Assembly: GCF_000166415.1 (NCBI RefSeq)
Contig: NC_014654.1
Coordinates: 1,798,001 to 1,862,000 of the forward strand
From: Halanaerobium hydrogeniformans
GTDB taxonomy: Bacteria > Bacillota > Halanaerobiia > Halanaerobiales > Halanaerobiaceae
DNA length: 64,000 nucleotides
Direction: 5' to 3'
In this document: one piece after another, positions 1-7,316 of the stretch
Layout: each line of letters opens with the position of its first letter
Position numbering within the stretch: the first letter of the stretch is position 1
Translations under genes and position numbers: made by a program
Notes under the pieces: model-generated
Databases searched by the model: none
What the model was told of the DNA's origin: nothing
Seen by the model: the letters and a program-made list of their open reading frames with translations, nothing else

Positions 1-159
1 AGTTTGAGAAATAAATAATATAATAGAAATGCTGATTAATAATAAAATTATTATGTAAAAAATACTAAAAGCCTGTTTTTTTAGATCAAAAATTCCATAA
101 GAAGAGCTGTCTAAATATTTATGCTGATAATTAAGATTATTATAACTTTTCTGATACAT
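1..159 (-). CDS. FtsL-like division protein, N-terminal part (runs off window)
   Basis: An open frame of 53 codons starts at ATG 157-159 and continues past the window edge. It has a strong Shine-Dalgarno (GAGGAGGT) and begins 19 nt after the rsmH stop. The visible protein is a short polar N-terminus (MYQKSYNN...) followed by one hydrophobic segment at about residues 32-51. A small bitopic protein directly after mraZ-rsmH is normally FtsL, a divisome subunit with a cytoplasmic tail, one membrane helix and an extracytoplasmic coiled coil. The coiled coil lies outside the window, so the call rests on position and topology, not on sequence similarity. Confidence 0.65.
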   Translation of the reverse strand, partial: MYQKSYNNLNYQHKYLDSSSYGIFDLKKQAFSIFYIIILLLISISIILFISQT

Positions 160-178
160 AATTTTACCTCCTCAAAAC

Positions 179-1111
179 TCAAATTTTCTCTGCAGCTCTT
201 AACTTAGCACTCCTCGCCCTTGGGTTACTATCTACTTCATTCTTTTTGGCTTCAATTGGACTTCTAGTAATTACTTTAACATGAGAAACCTTATCACACA
301 CACAGATTGGAAAGTCAGGTGGACAGGTACAATCTTTTGCTAATTCTCTAAAGCTATGTTTAACAATTCTATCTTCTAATGAATGAAAACTTATGATTAC
401 AATTCTTCCACCTTTATTTAAAAACGAAACACTTTTTTTAATTAATTTTTGCAGTTGGTTTAGTTCATCATTGGTTGCAATTCTTAGAGCTTGAAAAGTC
501 CGTCTTGCAGGATGACCTCCACCCCTTCTAGCTCCTTTTGGAACTGCTGCTTTTATTATTTCAACAAGTTCAGAAGTTCTTTCTATTTCTTCTTTTTTTC
601 TTGCTTCAACAATGAACTCAGCAATTCTAACTGCCCAATTTTCTTCACCATAATCACTAATAATCTTAATTAGTTCTTTCTGACTGTAATTATTAACAAT
701 ATCTGCTGCTGTTAGAGCTTGATTTTGATTCATCCTCATATCAAGTGGACCATCTTTTTGGTAACTAAAACCACGTTCTGCATTATCAAGCTGTGGAGAA
801 GAAACACCAAGATCAAACAACATACCATCTACTTTAGAAATTGAATGTTTATTTAATACTTTATCAAAGTCCAAAAAATTAGCATGTTCTAAAATTAGGG
901 AAGAATTTTCTGGTTGTTTTTCCCGCACAGCTTTAATTGCTTCTATATCCCGGTCAATAGCAATTAATTTACCATGCTCTGATAATTTTTTTAAAATTTC
1001 AAAACTGTGACCCCCCCGGCCAAGTGTTCCATCAAGATAAACTCCGTCTTCTTTTATATTCAAATATTTTATTGCCTCATTTAATAAAACTGCTTTGTGT
1101 TCAAAACTCAT
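179..1111 (-). CDS. rsmH: 16S rRNA m4C1402 methyltransferase RsmH
   Basis: RsmH (MraW) N4-methylates C1402 in the decoding centre of 16S rRNA using S-adenosylmethionine. The 310-aa protein has the normal family length. It shows the SAM-binding GTLGRGGHS loop near residue 28, the FDLGVSSPQLD motif near 100, and the conserved GGGHPARRTFQALRI block near 197. The start ATG is preceded by GAAGGGA. It sits 12 nt downstream of mraZ and upstream of the ftsL-like gene, the standard mraZ-rsmH-ftsL order that opens the division and cell-wall cluster, so it should be co-transcribed from the mraZ promoter. Confidence 0.97.
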   Translation of the reverse strand: MSFEHKAVLLNEAIKYLNIKEDGVYLDGTLGRGGHSFEILKKLSEHGKLIAIDRDIEAIKAVREKQPENSSLILEHANFLDFDKVLNKHSISKVDGMLFDLGVSSPQLDNAERGFSYQKDGPLDMRMNQNQALTAADIVNNYSQKELIKIISDYGEENWAVRIAEFIVEARKKEEIERTSELVEIIKAAVPKGARRGGGHPARRTFQALRIATNDELNQLQKLIKKSVSFLNKGGRIVIISFHSLEDRIVKHSFRELAKDCTCPPDFPICVCDKVSHVKVITRSPIEAKKNEVDSNPRARSAKLRAAEKI

Positions 1112-1123
1112 ATCTAATCCCTT

Positions 1124-1555
1124 CTAGATTCCTAGTTCTTCCATTGCATCTGCTATATCTTCATAAGAATCTTCTACATCTTCCATATATTTGTCCCATT
1201 TCTCTTTTGCCCAGAGTTCAATTCTGTTAGCTAAACCTATAATAACAATTTCGTGTTCAAAATCTGCATAATCTCTTAAATTTACAGGCAGCGATACTCT
1301 ACCCTGTTTATCTAGATTACATTCATTTGCGCCAGAAAAGAAAAAGCGGACAAAATTTCTAGCATTTTTACTTGTCATAGGCAAAGAAGTGAGTTTTTCT
1401 TCTAATATTTTCCATTCATCCATAGGATAGAGAAAGAGACAATTATCCAGGCCACGAGTTATTACAAATTCCTCACTCAGCTCTTCTCTAAGCTTAGAAG
1501 GAATGATTAATCGGCCTTTATTATCCATATTATGTGTAAATTCTCCCATAAACAT
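1124..1555 (-). CDS. mraZ: MraZ transcriptional regulator of the division cluster
   Basis: MraZ is a ring-forming DNA-binding protein with two AbrB-like SpoVT half-domains. It represses its own dcw operon. Both repeats are visible: [18 protein letters not shown] near residue 9 and [18 protein letters not shown] near residue 79. The longer open frame would add 15 residues, but those codons overlap the operator repeats and the ribosome-binding site. The start chosen is the ATG at 1553-1555, giving MFMGEF..., the usual MraZ N-terminus, and a normal protein of 143 aa. The gene heads the mraZ-rsmH-ftsL transcript. Confidence 0.96.
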   Translation of the reverse strand: MFMGEFTHNMDNKGRLIIPSKLREELSEEFVITRGLDNCLFLYPMDEWKILEEKLTSLPMTSKNARNFVRFFFSGANECNLDKQGRVSLPVNLRDYADFEHEIVIIGLANRIELWAKEKWDKYMEDVEDSYEDIADAMEELGI

Positions 1556-1560
1556 AATAT

Positions 1561-1602
1561 CACTTCCCACTTTCCACCCTTTTACTCCACTTCTTACCAC
1601 TT
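1561..1602 (-). promoter_or_regulatory. MraZ operator repeats overlapping the mraZ leader
   Basis: Read on the minus strand, the motif AGTGG occurs exactly at 1597-1601, 1587-1591 and 1567-1571. A degenerate copy fills the slot between (1577-1581), so the spacing is 10 bp per repeat. MraZ proteins are known to bind direct GTGG-type repeats at about 10-bp spacing upstream of mraZ, so this is the expected autoregulatory operator. It lies between a TATAAT -10 box (1604-1609) and the start codon, and also covers the Shine-Dalgarno region. Confidence 0.85.
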
Positions 1603-1630
1603 AATTATATCATTCTTCATAAAAGAAAAA

Positions 1631-1682
1631 AATCCTTTATAAATCCAAAATTATTTTAAAAATAATTGGATTTAAAAGGATT
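1631..1682 (-). terminator. Terminator after dinB
   Basis: A long A+T-rich inverted repeat is built from AATCCTTT/AAAGGATT outer arms and AAATCCAA/TTGGATTT inner arms. On the minus strand it is followed by a run of T. It lies between the dinB stop and the mraZ promoter, so it separates the trpS-ddl-dinB transcript from the division cluster. The arms are nearly symmetrical and could work in both directions. Confidence 0.75.
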
Positions 1683-1747
1683 TTTATAATAAATAAGACT
1701 ATTTTTATTATTTTCGTTATGATTTTAGCATAAATTGAGCAAAAAGC

Positions 1748-2917
1748 TTATTCATCATTTTTTAAATATAATTTTCTAGCTCGTGATATTTTATCAAAAC
1801 CAAATTTTCTTTTTATATCATCTATGGTATCATCCAGATTATCATTTTCTTTTTCGAAAAGATTTAGTTGCTTTTGTTGAGAATCATGCAAATTGCTTAC
1901 TCCAATTCCAAGTAATCGTACCGGTTTATCAAATAAATCATCTTTATCAATCAATTCTTGTGCAATTTTATAAATATTTTTTGTACTATCAAGAGAAAAT
2001 TTAAATGATTTTTGTCTGTTTAAAGTTTTAAAATCGGCATATCTGACCTTGATGAAAACAGTATTACCACTTAAAGAATTGCTGTGCAAACGAAAAGATA
2101 TTTTTTCACTCATTTTTAAAAGATAGGCCAATAATTGCTCGGAATCTTCAATGTTTTCAGCAAAAGTCTCTTCATGGCTAATAGATTTAATCTCGCTTTG
2201 ACTTTCTACTTCTCGATTATCTATTCCTCTAGAAAGGTAAAATATTTTTACTCCAGCTTTCCCGAATCTATTTTTTAATTCTTCAAGCGAATAAGGCCAA
2301 ATATCTTTAACCTTTTTAATTCCAAGCTCATTTAATTTTTTAGCAAAACTATCTCCAATCCCCCAGATCTTTTTAATATCAAGTCCTGCCATAATTTTTT
2401 TTATCTCAGCTGCTTCAATTACCGTCAACCCATCTGGCTTTTCAAAATCTGAAGCAAGTTTGGCCAAAAATTTATTAACTGAAAGCCCAATCGAAATTGT
2501 TAAGTCAGTAGTATCTTTTACATCTTTTTTTATTGTTTTAGCAATTTTTAAAGGACTTCCATATAGGCGCTGACAGCCTTTTATATCTAAAAAAGCCTCA
2601 TCAATAGAAATTTTTTCGATCAAAGGCGTATATTTGTTTAAAATAAAAAATACTTCTTTAGAAACCTGTTTATATAATGTGTGGCGGGCTGGCAGATAAA
2701 TACCATCTGGACATAACTTTTTCGCCTGAGCAATTGGCATTGCAGAGTGTATCCCATATTCTCTTGCTTTATAAGATGCGGTTGAAACCACACCTCTATT
2801 GCTTAAACTCTTACCTCCAATAATAACTGCTTTTCCCTTCATATCAGGATTTTCTCTCATTTCTACTGCAGCAAAAAAAGCATCCATATCTGCATGAATA
2901 ACCCTTAGCTCATCCAT
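1748..2917 (-). CDS. dinB: DNA polymerase IV (Y-family)
   Basis: This is an error-prone translesion polymerase. The 389-aa protein has the catalytic palm motifs ADMDAFFAAVE (residues 9-19) and SIDEAFLDI (about 104-112), the acidic residues that bind Mg2+. Fingers, thumb and a little-finger domain follow in the usual order. Near the C-terminus QLNLF (residues 350-354) matches the beta-clamp binding consensus QLxLF, so it should be recruited to the sliding clamp. It starts one base after the ddl stop and is almost certainly co-transcribed with ddl and trpS. A terminator follows the gene. No LexA box was recognised. Confidence 0.96.
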   Translation of the reverse strand: MDELRVIHADMDAFFAAVEMRENPDMKGKAVIIGGKSLSNRGVVSTASYKAREYGIHSAMPIAQAKKLCPDGIYLPARHTLYKQVSKEVFFILNKYTPLIEKISIDEAFLDIKGCQRLYGSPLKIAKTIKKDVKDTTDLTISIGLSVNKFLAKLASDFEKPDGLTVIEAAEIKKIMAGLDIKKIWGIGDSFAKKLNELGIKKVKDIWPYSLEELKNRFGKAGVKIFYLSRGIDNREVESQSEIKSISHEETFAENIEDSEQLLAYLLKMSEKISFRLHSNSLSGNTVFIKVRYADFKTLNRQKSFKFSLDSTKNIYKIAQELIDKDDLFDKPVRLLGIGVSNLHDSQQKQLNLFEKENDNLDDTIDDIKRKFGFDKISRARKLYLKNDE

Positions 2918-2918
2918 T

Positions 2919-3968
2919 TTATATATCTCTATTCAAAGCTTGTTCTATCATTTGATCTAAAAGCTTTTGATAGGGAAAACCACTTTCTTTAAAAAGAAGA
3001 GGATACATACTAAATTGAGTAAATCCAGGCATGGTATTAATTTCATTAACTAAAAGATCATTGTTTTCGGTTAGAAAAAAATCAATTCTTGCCAGTGCAT
3101 CTCCACCTACTGCATTAAAAGCTTTAACCGCCAGGAGTTTTATTTCTTTTTTTATTTTATCATCTATCTCAGCTGGAATAACCAACCTGGTCTTTGAATC
3201 TTGATATTTAGCTTTATAATCATAAAAATCATGTTGTGCAATAATTTCTCCAGGTATAGATACCCTGATTTCATTATCTAATGATATTATAGAGGCTTCT
3301 ATTTCTCTTGCTTTGACGAAGTTTTCTATTATAATTTTATTGTCATGTTCAAATGCAGAATTTATTGCTTCAGCAAAGTTTTTTTTCTCATTCACTTTAG
3401 TTATCCCAATACTTGAACCCATATTTGCTGGCTTTACAAAAAAAGGAAGACCGAGTTTCTTTGTTAATTCTTCATAAAATTCTTTTTTTCTTTTTACTTT
3501 ATATTGAGATTTTTTAAGTACCTGAAATTTAGTCTGAGGGATATCATGATAAGCAAATAATTTTTTCATAAGTTCTTTATCCATAGAAACAGCTGAAGAA
3601 CTCAAATTGCAACCAACATAAGGTATATCTAATATTTCGAAAAAACCCTGTATTTTACCATCTTCACCATAAGGACCATGTAAAACAGGAAATGCTAAAT
3701 CTATGTTTTTCTGCAAAAAATCAATAACTTCTAAAGGAAACAACTTCCTATCTGCTTGATCAGGAATACTATTTGTTTCACTATTTAAATATTCTAGAGA
3801 TTTTTCAGTTTCAAACCATCTCCCTGTTTTAGATATTGCAATGGGAAAAATATTATATTTGCTTTTATCTAAATTATTATATATTGAGCGGGTAGAAAGA
3901 ATTGAAACTTCATGTTCAGCTGATCTTCCCCCATAAATTAAAGCAATATTAATTTTAGAACTAGACAA
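2919..3968 (-). CDS. ddl: D-alanine--D-alanine ligase
   Basis: This ATP-grasp enzyme joins two D-alanines for peptidoglycan precursors in the cytoplasm. Visible features are the N-terminal YGGRSAEHEVS motif, HGPYGEDGKIQG near residue 96, the ATP-grasp core KPANMGSSIGI near 182, and the metal-binding end LVNEINTMPGFT near 310. The omega-loop sequence FYDYKAKY carries the tyrosine found in D-Ala-D-Ala ligases rather than the D-lactate-type ligases linked to vancomycin resistance. At 349 aa it is typical in length. It lies 38 nt after trpS and directly abuts dinB, suggesting one transcript. Confidence 0.96.
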   Translation of the reverse strand: MSSSKINIALIYGGRSAEHEVSILSTRSIYNNLDKSKYNIFPIAISKTGRWFETEKSLEYLNSETNSIPDQADRKLFPLEVIDFLQKNIDLAFPVLHGPYGEDGKIQGFFEILDIPYVGCNLSSSAVSMDKELMKKLFAYHDIPQTKFQVLKKSQYKVKRKKEFYEELTKKLGLPFFVKPANMGSSIGITKVNEKKNFAEAINSAFEHDNKIIIENFVKAREIEASIISLDNEIRVSIPGEIIAQHDFYDYKAKYQDSKTRLVIPAEIDDKIKKEIKLLAVKAFNAVGGDALARIDFFLTENNDLLVNEINTMPGFTQFSMYPLLFKESGFPYQKLLDQMIEQALNRDI

Positions 3969-4006
3969 TATAATTCTCCTTTCTAAAAAATCTGCTTATA
4001 AATACT

Positions 4007-5020
4007 TTAATTATTAAAATAATCTATTTTCATAACTTCTCGAACCTTTTTTAAAGTTATGGCTGCTTCTTTTCTAGCTCTTTTAGTGCCTTTTTGAATG
4101 ATTTCTTCAATTAGCTCTGGATTTTCTAAATATTTTTTTCTTCTTTCTCTCATTGGATCTAAAAATTCATTTAATTTTTTAGCCATTCTTTTTTTGCAAG
4201 CAACACAACCGATGGTTCCAGCCCTACATCTACTTGCAATTTCACCTGATTCTTCTTTATTAAAAGCCTCATGATAATGGAATACTGTACAGACTTCTGG
4301 ATGGCCTGGATCATCTTTATGTATTCTAGCTGGATCAGTTTTTGCTTGCATTATTTTTTTATTAACTTCTTCAACAGAATCAGATAAATAAATAGCATTA
4401 TTTAAACTTTTACTCATCTTGCTTTTTCCATCTAGCCCCATCAGACGAGGAAAATCACTTATTAGTGCTTTAGGTTCTGGAAATACTTCACCATATAAAT
4501 TATTAAATTTACGCACAATTTTTCTTGTTTGTTCAATATGAGGTATTTGATCTTCACCGACAGGTACTAAATTAGCTCTGCAAAAAGAAATGTCTGCTGC
4601 CTGACTAACAGGATAACCCAAAAATCCATAACTCATTTCTTTATAACCATACTGATCTGCCTCAGACTTTATAGTCGGATTATGACGAAGTTGATTTACA
4701 GTAACCAGCATTGAGAAAAATATTGTAAGCTCAGCAATTTCTGGTACCATTGACTGAACAAAAATAGTTGTTTTTTCTGGATCGATTCCTGCTGCTAGAT
4801 AATCTCTAGCAACCTGTCTAACATCCTCACCTAATTTTTCAGGTTGCTCAAAGTTTGTTGTCAAAGCCTGAACATCGGCAATAATTAAAAAGGTATCATA
4901 TTCTTCCTGCAGCTCAACTCTATTTTGTAGACTCCCTACATAGTGACCCAAATGGAGCTTACCAGTTGGTCTATCTCCGGTTAAAATTCTTTCTTTTTCT
5001 TTATTTGACAATTTAATCAC
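4007..5020 (-). CDS. trpS: Tryptophanyl-tRNA synthetase, predicted iron-sulfur type
   Basis: This class I synthetase charges tRNA-Trp. The ATP-binding signatures are HLGH (residues 23-26) and KMSKS (201-205). The 337-aa protein has four cysteines, C244, C265, C272 and C275, in the arrangement C-x20-C-x6-C-x2-C. Thermotoga maritima TrpRS carries a [4Fe-4S] cluster on a very similar C-x22-C-x6-C-x2-C motif next to the anticodon-binding region, so a cluster is predicted here. The gene diverges from the perR-like gene, with about 100 bp between the two starts. No T-box element is visible in that space. Confidence 0.96.
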   Translation of the reverse strand: MIKLSNKEKERILTGDRPTGKLHLGHYVGSLQNRVELQEEYDTFLIIADVQALTTNFEQPEKLGEDVRQVARDYLAAGIDPEKTTIFVQSMVPEIAELTIFFSMLVTVNQLRHNPTIKSEADQYGYKEMSYGFLGYPVSQAADISFCRANLVPVGEDQIPHIEQTRKIVRKFNNLYGEVFPEPKALISDFPRLMGLDGKSKMSKSLNNAIYLSDSVEEVNKKIMQAKTDPARIHKDDPGHPEVCTVFHYHEAFNKEESGEIASRCRAGTIGCVACKKRMAKKLNEFLDPMRERRKKYLENPELIEEIIQKGTKRARKEAAITLKKVREVMKIDYFNN

Positions 5021-5042
5021 CCTTTGTTTTTGTTAAATTTAC

Positions 5043-5071
5043 TTGAATTAAAAAATAAATTCTGTTAAAAT
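5043..5071 (+). promoter_or_regulatory. Promoter of the perR-like gene
   Basis: TTGAAT (5043-5048) and TAAAAT (5066-5071) are separated by 17 bp, a good sigma-A promoter about 50 bp before the perR-like start. The sequence after the -10 box is an A+T-rich partial dyad (about 5083-5097) where an autoregulatory site could lie. It does not match the Per-box consensus well. Confidence 0.65.
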
Positions 5072-5119
5072 ATAATTAACAGTATTAATAATTATTATTT
5101 GTTTCAAAAGGAGGTTATT

Positions 5120-5512
5120 ATGGCTAAACAAACAAGAATGACAAAACAGCGTAAAGCCATTTTGAGAATTCTAAAAAACACAGACTCCCATCCAACTGCT
5201 GACTGGATATATGAAAGGGTCAGAGAAGAAATCCCAAATATTAGCCTGGGAACAGTATACAGAAACTTAAATGTTCTTGCTGAACTGGGGAAAATAAATG
5301 TGCTAGATTATGGCAGTAATCAAAGTCGTTATGATGGTAAGTCTGGTCATCACTATCATTTCCACTGTGAAAAATGTGGTAATGTTTATGATTTAGAAAT
5401 TGACTTAGATACTGATTTAAATAATAAGATAAATGAAGAAACCCAATTTATTGCGGAAAACCACCGTCTCGAATTCAGTGGTATCTGCCATGAATGTCAA
5501 CAAAAAAACTAA
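5120..5512 (+). CDS. perR: PerR-type peroxide-sensing Fur-family repressor
   Basis: The start ATG at 5120 follows a strong AAAGGAGG; an earlier TTG frame start is less likely. The 130-aa protein aligns without gaps to Bacillus subtilis PerR at a constant offset of 13. H24, D72, H78, H80 and D91 correspond to its regulatory-metal ligands H37, D85, H91, H93 and D104. C83, C86, C123 and C126 correspond to the structural zinc cysteines. The aspartate at D91 favours PerR over Fur. PerR represses oxidative-stress genes until iron-catalysed histidine oxidation releases it. The gene ends convergently with the RNase HI fusion, their stop codons overlapping by 4 bp. Confidence 0.85.
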   Translation: MAKQTRMTKQRKAILRILKNTDSHPTADWIYERVREEIPNISLGTVYRNLNVLAELGKINVLDYGSNQSRYDGKSGHHYHFHCEKCGNVYDLEIDLDTDLNNKINEETQFIAENHRLEFSGICHECQQKN

Positions 5513-6333
5513 TCTTTTTTAATTTCCTTTTTAGCTAAAGAATCAACTTTTTCGTTATATTCATCACCACTATGACCTTTCACTTTTTGAAATTCAAGTT
5601 TATAATCAGAAATTAATTTATCAAGGTGTTGCCATAGATCTTTATTGGCAACATTTTTTTTTGAAGCAGTTTTCCAACCATTAGACTTCCAGGTTTTAAT
5701 CCACTTACTCAACCCTTTTAAAACATAAGTTGAGTCACTAAAAAGTTCTACACTACTTCCTTTAGGAACTCTTTTTAAACCTTCAATAACAGCTTTTAAT
5801 TCCATTCTATTATTGGTTGTATCTTCTTCTGACCCACTTATTTCCTCTAATTCTTGATTATCATTTTCTAAAATTAAGGCTGCATATCCACCTGGCCCCG
5901 GATTGCCAGAACATGCTCCATCTGTATATAATTGATATTTTTTTACTTCTGTAAGTTTATTATTCGAGTTCTTTGTTTCTGTTTTAAATTCACTATTAAA
6001 ATCAAATTTTTCCAGTATTTCTGCAGCCCTTCTGAGATGAGGGATTACTATCGAACCTCCTACAATTAAACCTACATTCAGTGCTTCGTATATTTCTTTT
6101 TTAGTCCACCCTGCTTCAGCTGCATTAATTAAGTGATATCTAATACAATCATCACATCTTAAAACTAAAGATGCAGTTAAACCCAATAATTCTTTGTATT
6201 TTGAAGAAAGCTCTCCAGTTTGATAAACGCTATTATCCAAATTAAAGAATCGCCTGGTATTTAAATCTCCCTCTTCTAAAATGATTTTATCCATTTTCTC
6301 TCTAAATTGATTGAATTCTTCCTGTTCTTTCAT
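5509..6333 (-). CDS. Carboxymuconolactone decarboxylase-like / RNase HI fusion
   Basis: This 274-aa protein has two domains. Residues about 25-110 resemble the CMD/AhpD family, with the CxxCxxxH redox motif C60-D-D-C63...H67. Residues about 132-270 are a complete RNase HI with D138, E178, D200 and D264 plus H254, so it should cleave RNA in RNA-DNA hybrids. The linker (about 111-131) is polar and low in complexity. AhpD-type CMD domains act as thiol oxidoreductases, so one protein combines a redox-type domain with a nucleic-acid enzyme. It precedes a membrane-protein gene with a 9-nt gap and lies opposite perR. The RNase HI part is certain; the job of the N-terminal domain is not. Confidence 0.85.
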   Translation of the reverse strand: MKEQEEFNQFREKMDKIILEEGDLNTRRFFNLDNSVYQTGELSSKYKELLGLTASLVLRCDDCIRYHLINAAEAGWTKKEIYEALNVGLIVGGSIVIPHLRRAAEILEKFDFNSEFKTETKNSNNKLTEVKKYQLYTDGACSGNPGPGGYAALILENDNQELEEISGSEEDTTNNRMELKAVIEGLKRVPKGSSVELFSDSTYVLKGLSKWIKTWKSNGWKTASKKNVANKDLWQHLDKLISDYKLEFQKVKGHSGDEYNEKVDSLAKKEIKKD

Positions 6334-6342
6334 TATCTCACC

Positions 6343-7215
6343 TCAAATTGATGTAATATAATCTAATATAAGCAGGGTTATTAATAAAATTGTAGAGTAA
6401 TAATATAACTTGCGAGAAAAAGAAACTATTTTATATTTTTTATTGTATGACAAGAGATTTTCCTTGTTTTTTATTTTAGTCATTACAAATGGTAATGATA
6501 TGTATAATAATAAAAAGAGTACATTATTATAATATGAGAATATTAAAGCAAAAGAAGCATAAATTAAAAGCAGTAAAACTTTAAAGCCTTTAAATGAATA
6601 TTTGTTATTATGCTGGCTGACCCACCTTAAGTTAATTATAAATAAAGCTATAGGTAGAGAAAGTAAAATAACAGCAAGATTAAACTCACCACTGTGAATA
6701 ATATATGAAATAGAAATTAACATTGGGCCACCCAGTAAACCAATTATGAATTCATCAAAATAACTATCGATAATTTTTACCTGAAGAAAAATATAAAGAA
6801 AAAATAATAGCAAAGATGAAATAATTAATATAAATAAAATATTAGATATGTTTATAGTAAAAAAAATTAAAGTTATAGTCAATAAAGTGAAAATAATAGC
6901 GATTAAAAATAGTTCTTTTTTTTCGATTTCAAAATATTTTGCAGTTGATTTTTTTTTGTTTTTCAAAAAGTGAAGCTGATAAATAAATTGATAAAGGTTG
7001 GCCTTATCAAAAAAATATTGAATCCAGCTGTTAGCTGCTATTATAAAAACTAAAAGTGTAAATAAAGTAATTAATAAATAAATAATATTAAATTGTGAAC
7101 TTAAATTCAAGGCTAAAGCTGCTCCAAGTAAAATAGGCAATAAAATATCCAGCCAGATATCTTTTAAACTTAAATAATATAATTTATAAATTAAAGTATT
7201 TTCTTTAATAGACAT
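6343..7215 (-). CDS. UbiA/MenA-like polytopic membrane protein, catalytic motifs degenerate
   Basis: A 290-aa protein with about eight or nine hydrophobic segments. Its layout resembles UbiA/MenA prenyltransferases, including a GLLGGPMLISISYIIHSGEF stretch (about 160-180) similar to MenA's GP...G.Y...G region. The first aspartate-rich motif, normally NDxxDxxxD, reads N62-S63-x2-Q66-x3-D70, so two of three aspartates are gone. The second motif (NNxRDxxxD in MenA) is replaced by INLRWVSQHNNKY. An active prenyltransferase is therefore unlikely. It may be a non-enzymatic paralogue, or a family with different chemistry. It probably shares a transcript with the downstream CMD-RNase HI gene. Confidence 0.6.
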   Translation of the reverse strand: MSIKENTLIYKLYYLSLKDIWLDILLPILLGAALALNLSSQFNIIYLLITLFTLLVFIIAANSWIQYFFDKANLYQFIYQLHFLKNKKKSTAKYFEIEKKELFLIAIIFTLLTITLIFFTINISNILFILIISSLLLFFLYIFLQVKIIDSYFDEFIIGLLGGPMLISISYIIHSGEFNLAVILLSLPIALFIINLRWVSQHNNKYSFKGFKVLLLLIYASFALIFSYYNNVLFLLLYISLPFVMTKIKNKENLLSYNKKYKIVSFSRKLYYYSTILLITLLILDYITSI

Positions 7216-7253
7216 TTATTCAATTATCTCCTATTATTTTATATTATGATTAG

Positions 7254-7281
7254 AATCCGGACAGCCTATGCTATCCGGATT
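7254..7281. repeat. Inverted repeat between ptsI and the UbiA-like gene
   Basis: AATCCGGA and TCCGGATT arms with inner AGC/GCT pairing form a stable hairpin 36 nt after the ptsI stop. The T-rich side lies on the plus strand, whereas the local genes are on the minus strand. It is therefore not an ideal terminator for ptsHI, though it may still stabilise or end that transcript. Confidence 0.55.
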
Positions 7282-7316
7282 ATTTTTTAAAATATTTTTT
7301 TTTCTTAAATAAATAG

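Noticed and set aside
5072-5100. Per box before the perR-like gene
   Set aside because: The A+T-rich dyad does not match TTATAATNATTATAA well enough to claim a site.
7254-7281. Strong terminator for ptsHI
   Set aside because: The hairpin is real but the T tract is on the wrong side for minus-strand transcription, so it is listed only as an inverted repeat.
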